Source: Klebsormidium nitens (Eukaryota > Streptophyta > Klebsormidiophyceae > Klebsormidiales > Klebsormidiaceae). Taken from it: a stretch of 64,000 bases of DNA. The stretch's first letter is position 1, and each line of letters begins with the position of its first letter. Under the pieces are notes generated by a model. The model did not search any database. It was given only the letters and a program-made list of their open reading frames with translations, and was not told where the DNA came from. Of this stretch, positions 33,539 through 45,000 are shown in pieces. The position numbers and the translations under genes are program-made. The DNA is taken from assembly GCA_000708835.1 (NCBI GenBank), contig DF237329.1, positions 1 to 64,000 of the forward strand, in the 5' to 3' direction.

Positions 33539-35894
33539 TCACGGTTGAACACAAATGTCTACACTTGCACCAGATGCAACTTTTTCCTGGGTTTTGTATT
33601 GCTCAAACGCTGCAGTGACGGCTTCGTTGCATCCACTGAGCAGCAATGTGACGTCTGGATTTTGAAGAGGCCAGGTCATCACGGAACTGGGAAGCTCTGT
33701 CAGACTGATGCAGCCTGACAACTCAAGTACATCAATCTGGGACCATTCTCGTACAGTGTCAGCAGGCAGGCGAGTCAAGCTTTAGCAGCCGCTCAGGTCC
33801 AGTATTCTCAACTGCTTCCATGCTCCCACGGACTCTGGAAGGGCGGTCAGGCTGATGCACGGCTCGAGGCCCTCGACCTGATGCGTTCTTCCAAGTCCCA
33901 GAGAATAGAGAGCTTGCCAATGACCTACGCTCTCAGGCAACGCCCTCAGGGACCGACATCCACTGAAGGGTACTTGCCAGATTTTCCTCCACTGGCCGAC
34001 ACTGTCCGGGAGTGACTCCAACTTCGGACACGACAGCTCGATTGACTCTAACTGCGTCCAGGAGCCTACCGATGCTGGTAGGCTTTGAAGGTTTGGCCCG
34101 GAGACGTTCAGATTTGTCAGGTTTGTCCAAGCTTGAACCGCCTGCTCTGGAAGCTGCTCCGCCTTCAAAGCTTTGATACTAAGGCAGATCAAGTTGGACC
34201 ATCCTCGAGTGCTTTCGGGGACACTTTCCAGTCTCCCTATAGAAATCTCTTGTACGTTCACCCAAGCACCGACCTCCACAGGAAGAGTCGTCCAAGCCAA
34301 GGTGCTTTCGTCACTCTTCAGCTCGATTTTCTGGAGCTGTTTCCATGCGCCTACTTCTTTGGGCAGCGTCGATACCAAAATACAATCAGCGATGTAAAGG
34401 GTTCTCAAATTCCTCCATCCTTCTACACCGGAAGGCAAACCCCGAAATGAGGCGCAGCCAAAAATGGTCATCGTTTGGAGGAGGCCCCAGTGAACTACTG
34501 CTTCTGGCAAGGATTCGAGCTCGGTGTAGGAAAGTGTAAGATGCACTAATGCCCCCCAGAAGCCCACTTCCTCTACATTTGAGTTCAAGCTCATTGTTTC
34601 TCTCACTGGGTCACTAGGAGCTTCCTTCAGTAAGCCTTTGATTTGTTTGTTATTGCCCAAGCAAACCGTCTCCAAAGAGGTCCATTGTTGAACCTCTTCG
34701 GACAAGTGCCTAAGCTGCCCGCAATGGCTGATGTTGATGCTCTTGAGCTCAATCCAACACTTGGGAAGACCTTGTAAGTTGTAAGGCGTCACAGCTGTTT
34801 ATATAGACATCCTGCAACTCCCTCCATCCACCGACACCCTCAGAAAGGCTGCGAAAGCTAGAGCAGGAGGACAACACAATCTTACGCAGTCGCTCCCAGC
34901 CCTCAACTTGCGTAAGAAGCCCGGGGAGTCTCACGCAGCAGCTCAGATTCAAATCTTGCAATGACTTCCACAGTCCCACCGAAGGGGGAAGCGCAAGCAG
35001 GCCGACATCTTCGAGACTTAAACTTTGCAAGCTGTGCCAAGCCCCTACTTCTGTTGGGAGCGCTTCGAGACTGGGGCATGATCTCAAATACAGCTTGCGC
35101 AGCTTGGACCAGGATTTTACTGCTGGTGGAAATGAGTGAAAGGAGGGTGCTCCGCTCAGGCTCAGAACTTCGAGCTTGTTCCAGACACCTTCGAAGGAAG
35201 GGAAGCTCTGCAGCTTAGAACAAGTGCGATTTTGTCCCAAGGCCCCCCCCAGTTGCAATGTTCTCAGATCCCTCCACATTCCAACGGCGTCTGGAAGCTC
35301 TTCCATGTCGAGCTTGTCCACTTTGAGGACTTGCAGGCTCGTCCATTGATTGCTAGCCGGAGGAAAGGCGTCGCAATAGGTTAGAGTCAGGCTTCTCAGG
35401 TGGATCCACCTTCCCATTCCGGACATGCTTCCAAGAACAAAAGCATTCCCCAGAGCAAGGCTCTCAAGCCAGTCCCAACGAAGAATGGCGTCTGGCGTCG
35501 CACGAAGTGGAGATGCAGGGTAGTAAAGGCCAAATGCTAGATGCTTGATGCGGACGGGCTTCTGATCAACAGAGCTTATTACTCTCTCAGATACCTCTAA
35601 CGTGGTCTGGTCCTGCGTTCGCAGATGAAGGGCATCTACGTAGGGAAAGAAGCGTAACAATCTCAAGACATGCTCTTCTGCATCCCCTCCATGAAGACTG
35701 CAGTTGATCCATAGACCCTTAGCTGCTTCTCGTCCGATTGAGCGCCACTCTCTGCAAACTTGCATGAAGCTCTCCAGACGACCATACTTTCTGTTGCTGG
35801 AAGGCTGATCTGAGACTAGAAGTCGTCCTATGTGAGTAAGTATCTCCCTCGGCAAAGCAGAGTTGATGCACGGTGCTGCATCCTCGCAAGCCAT
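33539..35894 (-). pseudogene. Broken tandem copy of the F-box/LRR gene
   Basis: The start matches gene 30413-32644: MAC..APCIN, an F-box (LPREILTHIGRLL, CREWRSIGREA) and the same Trp-marked LRRs. The first frame runs 35894 to 34749. It is then lost at a perfect 7-bp tandem duplication, TTGTAAG twice at 34772-34785 (plus strand). The LRR pattern continues in another frame down to an in-frame TAA at 33782-33784, and again beyond it in the same frame to 33539. Removing one 7-bp copy would join the repeat consensus exactly, so the lesion looks like a recent microduplication. Without the two lesions the protein would be of similar length to its neighbour. An assembly error, or use as a truncated 381-aa protein, is possible. 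A pseudogene is the simplest reading. Confidence 0.75.
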
Positions 35895-36536
35895 GCTCTG
35901 AAGACCTCAAGGAGGCTCCTGCGGAAAATTCCCGGCAGCTTGGTCTGTGCTTGGGCGCCCCCCCAAGCAGGATCAATTGCGGAAAAGGCTCCAGCTAAAC
36001 AAAGACGGTCCCTAACGATCCCTGTTAAACTGCTCACAGTACTATTAAAAGACTCGAAGCCCTTCAAGTTACCTTGACTTGAGTTGAAGCAAGCACTGAG
36101 CTAGCGCGGCGCGCGGCCGGGTGCGCGGTCGCGTCATCAAAGAGAGGTTTCAATCAAACCTCGCGGACGGTTCGAAGTCCGACGGAACCAACGGAACTGC
36201 CCAATGTGCTACGGACGGTCTTCGGTGTCATGTGTGGAACGAATCTAGCTGTACTGTCTTTGCGTCACGCTCATCAAAGCCTGCCCCTCTTTAAAATCAA
36301 CCTTGAATCTGTCTCACACTTTGCTCCAGAGGCGGCATACGAGGCAGCTGCCTGCAAAAACCATCGTCCTGAGCTGCTTTGAGAGTTTCCACCTTTGTAT
36401 TTGACGGCCTAATTGGAATCGGTTGGTCTTTTCACAAGCTTCTGCTTAATGTGGATCATTCGTCCGCATAAATCTCCTCTAAGAAGCTATGTCTTGCTGT
36501 AAATCAAGTGCTGACTTAAGAATAATCTAATCAGGA
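35895..36536. promoter_or_regulatory. Divergent region between F-box copy and tail-anchored gene
   Basis: The GC-rich block at 36095-36230 and the tract at 36290-36410 (including GGCAGCTGCCTGC and TTTGTATTTGACGGCC-like strings) resemble 32930-33250, the upstream region of the other F-box gene. The tandem duplication thus covered gene plus promoter, with a unit of about 3.2 kb. No separate gene is visible. Confidence 0.55.
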
Positions 36537-36735
36537 ATGAGCCGCTGTTTTGAGAGCGGTTTGGATGAAATCTTTGACAATCACCTGACGCGTGACGTAG
36601 CCTCGAGTGGTAGCGTTTCTGATCAAGGCCAATCGTGAAGGGGAAAAAGGTTGAAGTCTCAAAGCCCTATTCCAGAAGCTTCGTCACTTTGCTCGACTCT
36701 GGAAGAGGACTAAGGCTTCTTTGGAAAAAGCATTC

Positions 36736-37653
36736 ATGGGAACCGGTCGGAAGTACGTCGAAGCGGAGACGGATCAGCTGAAGAAAAGCAATCTTCTCCT
36801 CCGTCTTTTGTTAGAGGTACAGGATGCCGAACGAACTCTTCAAGGTAAGAGGAGGAGCGTGATGAGAACAATCGTCACAACTAGCTCAAGCAGTTCTCAG
36901 GGCTTCGCTCCGGCTTCGCTTTCTCATGCCGAATTTTATTGTTGTTGCATGGTAAATTCAATGCAGCTTTGAGCGTTTCAACGGGTCACTGCTTGTTCTG
37001 ACTTGTCTTGCTCTTATTACTCCTGTTTTGCAGAGGATCCAAACGTAAGGACCACCGATAACGGAACCTTACATGGAGAAGATGGCGAACTTCAGGTCAG
37101 TCTCAAACGATCCGTTTCTTATGTATCTTCTAGACAGACCCTTACAGAGGGTGTTACAGGTGACTGATGATCTACGATTCCCACAATTGATATCAAAGAG
37201 TAACAAAGTAACAAAAGCTCTTCCTGTTAATTGAGGGCCAACCACTTGAGGACCATGTAGTGCATTGTAACGTCAGGTCTTAAATGAATGAGCTTTTCTG
37301 AGATTCCCACAACTTTTTTTTCCTGAAATTCAGTACCATGAGAAGGAGTCTTATTTGACAAGTACGCATTTGAAGGATATGTATCCATATTCAGAGTCCT
37401 TTTGAGAAATGAGGTGCATGTGTGTAGGAGCTGATCAATCGGTGATTGAAGTCATGAAAATGGTTTTCGGACGTTCACGGTCAATTTTGACTCTTCTCGC
37501 TCGCTGCAGAAAGATGAGTCCTTGCTGCCATCTCTCATTCGACTAAAAGACGAATTCGAGAACTACATCTCACGGCAAAGCAAGCTCAACAAGGCAAGAG
37601 CTCTTCTCGCGATACTAGGAGTGGCTGCCGTTATGTACGTCTGCATATGTTGA
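36736..37653 (+). CDS. Small predicted tail-anchored membrane protein
   Basis: Exons 36736-36844, 37034-37095 and 37510-37653 give 104 aa from ATG 36736; junctions are GT-AG and in frame. The N-terminal half is helical and charged (LKKSNLLLRLLLEVQDAERTL). The last 17 residues, ARALLAILGVAAVMYVCIC, form one hydrophobic segment ending at the C-terminus, typical of a tail-anchored protein inserted after translation into ER, mitochondrial or peroxisomal membrane. An upstream exon is possible: ATG 36537 to 36596 (donor GTAGCC) would join in frame to an extended exon starting at 36676 after TTCCAG, adding about 40 residues that continue the helix. I do not recognise the family; it is too short for a standard SNARE. 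Confidence 0.6.
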
Positions 37654-39035
37654 AGTAGCCGACGAATTGTACATAGGGTGTAAAGCTAGCTGCCATAAAG
37701 TTTGAACAACCGACAGTTGTTGCCGTGGTTTGAGAGCCTTACTAAGGGAATTGATCTAGCTCGAGCAAGTTAGAAAAGGGGTGGCCCATCATCCACCATC
37801 AAAAGGCGTATTGAGGTGAAGTCTGCCAGCATATCTCTCTGCCTCACAGATCGGTTACAGCTCTACCTTTCCTGGAATAATCTTGAACCCTGTGTCCTTG
37901 TACTGACCTACGTGCCTTTTTTGACATCTGGCGTTGACCTGAGTGAAGTGCGTCAAGGTGACAAACTTGAGACTGTCACAGCGTGTAACAATGCCAGGCG
38001 CTGCGCGCGGGGCAGAAGACACCTCAAATGACCTACGTTGCAGAACTTCAGAATTTTCAGCCTAGCTCATTATGCAATCATTGAAGAGAAGTAGGTACTT
38101 GCCCTGGCATAGATGACATCCGAGCGAGAATGTTGCAGGGCCGGCGTCCAACTGTCTTGCTGCCTCAGCTGATTGCCAACCCGTTGACGTGCACATCCAT
38201 ATATATACATACTATGTATACATATATGTGTATGATCAACTCGATCAGTGAGTCCGATATAAGCACAATAGCTTTACATGGCGTACGTGTAGGTTTGTGC
38301 ATGCGAGCGGCTATCCGACATGTGCGCGGGCCACTGAGACGGTTTGCGAGGCCCTCAGTGCACGTACACATGATCTTCAACAATTTCGAAGCTAGGATCC
38401 GACAAGTTTGTATATACTGTGTCTGACGGCTGACCAACTGCAATCATCTTCCAAGAGTCATGGCGATCCGACTGAATGAAGCAGCAATCCGACACGTAAA
38501 TGCGCGTACGTACCGCCGATCGATCTTGCATCATTTCAAGCAGCAAATAAAGTATGGGCGTGCCAAATACGTTTGCTAAGCGGACCGGCGTACGCGGGCA
38601 TGCCAGAGCATTGGACGCGCAACCAACTTCAGGCGGCCCACCTTGAGCGCTAGCCAGCACCATTTTTGAATCAACATTCTAACTGAGCACACACTGAGGT
38701 CGAACGATCACATGCCAGGCCCGGCTCATGCGCAACTTGATGTCCCTTATGGAACAGATTGGTTCTAGCAACAGGGCGGTCCGGTCTATCAGTGCTACAA
38801 ATTGTGAGAACGATCATAGAGAAAAGCCTACTATTCTGACCTTTTTGACTCTGCTCGTTGCATGAGCAACTTGCTAGCTTGTCAGTACTGGTCGGAGTGT
38901 ACGCATGCTAGTACCAGTATGACAAAAGTGTCGGAGAGCTTGCCGAATTCATAAGAAAACCGTACGCCAGGACTATGCTACTACAGAATGATTCTTTGGT
39001 CTGTATGTCGAATATATTGCTGTTGATCTCTAAAA
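37654..39035. other. Convergent intergenic region
   Basis: No gene is visible between the tail-anchored gene and the enolase stop. An AT-rich inverted repeat (CATATATATACATA then TATGTATACATATATG) lies at about 38198-38230 and could extrude a hairpin. The ORFs at 38130-38426 and 38355-38663 overlap antisense and show no features. Confidence 0.45.
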
Positions 39036-42000
39036 TCAGGAATGGTTCGGTGCAATCTCCCGGTATGGCACTGGGGGTATCGCCGGTCTGCTTGGCGGGC
39101 TCGGAGTAACCCAGGGTATGTGCCGGAAATCTTCGCCGCCGTAGATCGCCTTGTCTCCGAGTTGTTCCTCTATCCGCAAGAGCTGCACGCAAGGATTGCG
39201 ACACAGGTTCAGAAATCAGAGGAATGTATGAACTTTTTCGCACTCCCGCTACGTGAAGGGCAATGGAGTCCGACAGATGCAGATAAATCTAAGAAGACGA
39301 AGAGGCTATCTTTGTACAAGTCCTTCTAGAAATCGATGTCGAAGTTGACGCACGTGCCTTTGGCAGCTTCTCGTAGATCTTGGCTGTATGATCGGATCCG
39401 AGAAGCGGGAATGTATCATCAGAGCGTTAAGTCCCAACCAGCTGAACCTCTTAGACGTAATACAGAAAGGAAAAGCAGATGAGGCGATAAGGGGACGGTC
39501 CTACGGCCGAGTCTCAGATAAACGCAGTGCACAAAGGAAGACCAGATGACGGTATAAAGAGAGGGTCCAAAGGCCATCTTTATAAACGTGCTAAAGAAAA
39601 TGGTCAACAAATTGATGGAACTAGGAGAGGGAGGCAACACAGTTTACATGATTGTACTCCGCAAGCCGTTCGTTCTGGCAGGGCGCCCCCGACTTAAACC
39701 GCGGGCCTTACTGCCAGGTCAGCAGGAAAAGAAGGAACTAGAAAAGGGAGGAAACGCAGTTTCACCTGATTGTACTTTGCGAGCCGTTCGCTCTGGCAGG
39801 GCGCCCCCGCTTTGAACTGCCCCGCCGCGAGCCCCACTGCCAGGTCAGCAATGAACGCATCGTCCGTCTCTCCACTCCCATGACCCACCATGACGCCCCA
39901 GCCCGCCTCCTTAGCCGTTCGCACAGCATCGATGGTTGCAGATACCGTTCCCGCATCGTGTACCTGCACAATAGGTTATACGCACTGGGTAAGTTTATGA
40001 GTTTTCATCCACAGCATTTTGATGACCTAGCCCGTCTCCTTCGCCGTTCGCACCGCATCGATACTCGCGGACACAATAGGTTATTAGCGCTCGATAAGCT
40101 CTTGAAACAACCTTTTAACGTCCCAGCCCGCCTTCTTCGCCGTTCGCACCGCATCAACGGTTGCAGACAACGTTCCCGCATCGTCGATTTGCATGATAGC
40201 TTATTAGCATAAGTTCAGCTTTTGACTTTTGTTCACAACATTCTGACGCCCCAGCCTGCCTCCTTTGCTATTTGCACCGCATCCATGTTTGCGAACACCG
40301 TTCCCACTTGGTGTACCTGCAAGTTGAATCAGGAGCACGCGGTCAGGTTAGGGGAATCAAAGGCTGCTTTATCTGAAGCTTTAAGGTATCACAAAAGAAT
40401 ATTGAACGGTACTGAACGGTAAACGGTCTCGAGAGTGGTCATCTGTATGCTCTTCTACCTCCTTTGTTCATAATACAGGAACGTGAACATTGATCCGCGC
40501 CTCGGGATTGCAAAGATGTTCCGCCCCCGTTTGCAAAGCAGACCCGGTTGACGCCTTGTCAGGTACCGCTTGACCAGAAAACTCATGGTCATGATTTCAA
40601 ATGAGCGACCCGTGCCGAGCATGTCAAATACGACTTTTCCGTTTCTGTGACGTGAGGGAGAAACGCCCTCACCTTGACTAAGAGCCCATTGCACCACTTG
40701 CCCTGCACGGCCGCTGCAATCGTCTTCACATTGCTCTCCAGCAACTCGTCCCCGACTACCTGCGAAACGCAGAACGAGGGTTCGACTTCTGCCCCGATCG
40801 CACGAATGACAGAATTGATTGTTGCAGCCAGGCGGTCGACTCTCGCAATGCAAAATTGTTCCCTTCAGATTCTTGGCACGTCAAAGACTCTACTCCTAGC
40901 TGAACAATCGCTTCACACCCAAAGCCGGAACACTCTGTCAGGTCACCTACGTAGAAAAAACTTTCCAGGCACAAAGTGCGAGAACGTTTTATTGGTCCAG
41001 AAAAGGATAGAAGCATTCCGTTACTCTTTAAGCCTAGCAGTTGTCAGATCGCAATAAGTCGTGGTCCACCTTGGATCTGTAGGTCAGACTGCATCAGGAT
41101 TACGTCAGCGGCGTTCAGGCCCTTGATTTTTCCCCAGTCGGTCCGGTCGGAAGGGAACTCCTACAAACACGAGCGGATATGCGTCGCACGGCTCCATATC
41201 TGATGTCATTGAACTGGTAATTGGAACCAAAACGCACCTGGCACACGTCAGCAGCGTTGAGGCCCTTGGTGTTCTCCCAGTCGGTTCGGTCGAAGGGATC
41301 CCCCACCGACACAATCGGATATGCTGCGCATAGCTCCTTATATGACGTCATCAGGTCGGCCCCCGTCTTCTTCTGCTTCCCGTCGTTGTTTGGCGTCTTG
41401 TAGTCGAGGTCGTATACCTTTGCCTCTGGAAGAACGGTATGAGAAAGAAGTTGGAAGCCGCGAAACCATCAGAACAGGGGAACGAGCGAAGTCCACGGTC
41501 TACAGACTCAATCACACGTCGAAAGCTGTGAGTGTGCAGAGCAGCGTACGAAGCCAAGCTCTAAAATATGCTTTTGAGACGCGGGAACCGAGGATCTTAA
41601 ACGCCGCAAAGCTGCCTCTCACAAGCTCATCCAAGGAGCGGCCAACTGTAGACTTCACGAGCGCATCCGCTCTTATCCATGAATGACACTGCTCCTCCGA
41701 AATGCTGCTGACATCGTTTAGTAGTCAGAAGACAACGAGTGGCCAAAGTTCGTAAATCGCAGGAGGTCCCTCTAGGTCTCGTTCACTTTAGGGAACCCGT
41801 GTGGATGAGAAGAAAGTCTCCCGTGAAGCACCCCAGCAAAACGAACCTGGACTGAGAATCAGAACATGACACACACGCGCCATGCACGCTGCTCCTTCCT
41901 CATGAATTCTAGGTCGATGCAACGCCAATTAAAGGCCGCCACGTGTACAGCAAGTCTTACCAGTGAAGAGATTGCTTGCGACGACATCCAGGCCGATCTT

Positions 42001-45000
42001 GACCCTCCCCGTTCCTCCAGCCCGATCAATCGCAGCCACGATAAGGTCAAGAGCCTCCCTCCCACTGCAAGAACCAAGAAGGCTGTTCGAGACTATCGTA
42101 CTTGTGTATCTATTCCTTGAGGTCTGCTGAGTTGTTAACTTGTAATCTGAAGAAGCGCAACCTAATCAGTTCAAGAAACTCCTTTCCACCGCCTCTCTTC
42201 TATGCCAATTGCTTTGATTGAGAATGTGAAGGCCTGGCAATGCCTGCGATAATTGCCTTTTCACTGAATGCTTCCAAGCTTCTTTGTGTGTTGCTGTTGC
42301 TGATCAACATGTAAATTTCAAAGAATCTATCTGCGAGCCAGTCAGAGTTTGCGAGCCAGTCACCTCTGGAGTGCTCCATCTATTCGGTAGTTCTTTCACG
42401 TTAGACTCGTAGGATCATATTATTTCAGCAATCAAAACCTGGCTAGACAGTGGACTCACCTCGAGATGCTTGGAGCATAGCCGCCCTCGTCCCCTATGGA
42501 ACACGGATCGGCCGGGTACTTCTCCTTGATCACGGTCCGCAGCTGGTGGTACGTCTCGGTGCCCATTCGCATCGCGGACGCAAAGCTGTCTGCGCCCACT
42601 GGGAGGATCGTGAAGTCCTGCGGTGTATATTGGCCGAAGTCAGTCAATAAGCTGACTTCAAGCGAAACGCCCAAAGCAACGACCAGGGGGGGGGGGCACT
42701 GACGGGTCGTTTTGCCGAGCAACCAATTACCGAAAGTCTCTTCTTATGTACGGAGAGTCAACGTCTAGTGCCCTGATTCGAATGCGCGATCATAGCAAGA
42801 AAAGAGAGTTCGCCAGCGGCAGTAACACTCCACTACTGGGGCGCTGCGGACATGCCCGCTTCGCCTCCTTTGTTTTTCGTGATAGCTGGCAGTGAGGTCA
42901 CAAGAGGTCTAGGACCTTCAGCGGGTCTGGGCGCCTATATTGCGATGCGCCATCGGATCGAAGTTCCAAACCTAAGTGGAGCGAATGAGGAATTGAGGCG
43001 GATGTTGGGCAGATAGAAAACATAATACGGATCAAGTAGCCTAGTCCGGATTCAAGGGACTGGGGTGGGCGACGGTCGAAGCGAGGTCGTGATGTCTGTC
43101 GCGAAAAAAACAACGAGGAGTACTTACTTTGTAAGTACTAATTTGCAGTCCCCAAATACTAATTTGCAGTCCCCAAAGGAGCCAGGTCTTAAAAAATAGA
43201 GCCTGCAAGAATGACTTCCAGCTCTGGAGAAACTTCAGGAGGCATGGCGTATGAGCAATTACCTGACACGCCAGTTTATTCCCTGCATGGCGCCCCCCGT
43301 TGATGACGGTAAAAGCGGGAACTGGGAGGACTAGTCGAATGTTGGCTGCCAGCTCAGCAATGTGCTGGTAGAGCGGAACGCCCTTTTCCGCAGCACCTAA
43401 AAGTCGGTTACCAATGTGTCAGTGCAGATCACAGCCTAATATCGAGGAAGTCATGGTATAAATATACTACCGAGTGCCTGGGGCCGAACATGGGGGAAAG
43501 CGCAATTGAAGGACCCATTTAAAGAATTCATGGGGCCAGTCATACCAAGACAACCTTAGCCGGAAAACAGCTGTCCAAAGGTGCAGCTTGCTCCGCGCTT
43601 TGATCGAACAATAGAACTGAGCAAGAATCTATTCTGATTCGTTCGCTTTGTCGAACGTTTTTGCAGGAGAGTAGACATGAAAGATTCATACAGCAAACCA
43701 ATGCTGAACCATTCACGAATGTTATACATCTTAGGAAGCAGCGTTGACTTCTCAAAGCACCAAAGTCTGTTCTCCTCACGTTTATCACAACTCTGCAAAA
43801 GGCGTCTTGTAATCAGAAGCAGCTCAAATGTCCACATCTGAATAACAAGGAAAGGCCTCACCCGCTCGACACACTGCCAAAGACACCGCCAGGATCGCGC
43901 TCGCCCCACCTCCCGTCTTGTCTCCGCTCTTTTCAAGCACTCTGCAGATCAGCTGGTCGATCTCCACCTGCTTTGTAGGGTCCTTCCCGATGAGCGGCGG
44001 CGCAAGAACGGTGTTGACAATCGCAATCGCTTGGCTCACACTACTGGGTGGGGACTTTGAGGCATCTTCGTCGGAAGTGTCGTGCCTGGTAGGGAGGAAG
44101 TTGCTGGTTTGAAATTACCAAGGCATGTTTGGTAGGGATTGGTGAGGCAGCCAAAACTGTGATGCTTTCTGCCACCGCCTGCTGAACTGCGGAAAAGAGA
44201 CCTCTTCACTTGATGCAACGTAGTCTTTGCTATATCAACGAGGAAGCGTACACAGGATCGCATACTTCTTTACACAATTGTACGCTAAGGAGTCTCTTTA
44301 CAGATTACGGCAATCATCGAGTTACATAACCTGTGAAGATGCAACAGTGTGCACGATGCAGCTCCCTCAAGGCGTTTTGCCCACCGGAACCCAGATGGCA
44401 GCGTCTCCGCTCGTGGCCACAGCTCGCTACAAATCCGAAGTCTCCACCAGAATCAAAGGCCAATGAAAAGCGCATGTGAATCACTTACCCCCTGGTGGCC
44501 TCTCCGCTCGGGACCGCCGCTCGAAAAGACCCTTTCCTTGTCTGCACATCGACCTCTATGGTGGGGACGCCCCTGCTGTCATAGATCTGGCGAGCCCTGA
44601 CCTTGGTGATGACAGCGGGGGCCGCACGCCTCAATACGTCCGCCTGCAGAATGGAGAGGCTTGGATTGTCTCATTTCAAATCTACTTATGTCGTTTTCGC
44701 GAGGGTGATGGTTTGGTGAATGTCTACAACGTACATGTTCAGGTTTGAACTCGCGTCTCTTTGGCAATTGTGGTCTTAGAATTGACCTCAATGTGACTGT
44801 AATCTACCTTGGAGACAGTTCAGTTGCCACCTTGAAGAGGTAGATGGTGGCAGAGGCTTTTTTAGCAACTAATCATCAAACATCATCCTGTCGGCAAGAG
44901 CTTCAACCTCCACATTCTGGCCCCGAAATTGTGGGCTTTGTGCCCCCACTTTCAATCCCGAATTGCGCCATAACATCTTTTATGAACCATCGACTTCAGC

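Noticed and set aside
36160-36185. GGTTCGAAGTCC resembling a tRNA T-arm
   Set aside because: No cloverleaf can be drawn around it, and the segment is part of the duplicated F-box promoter.
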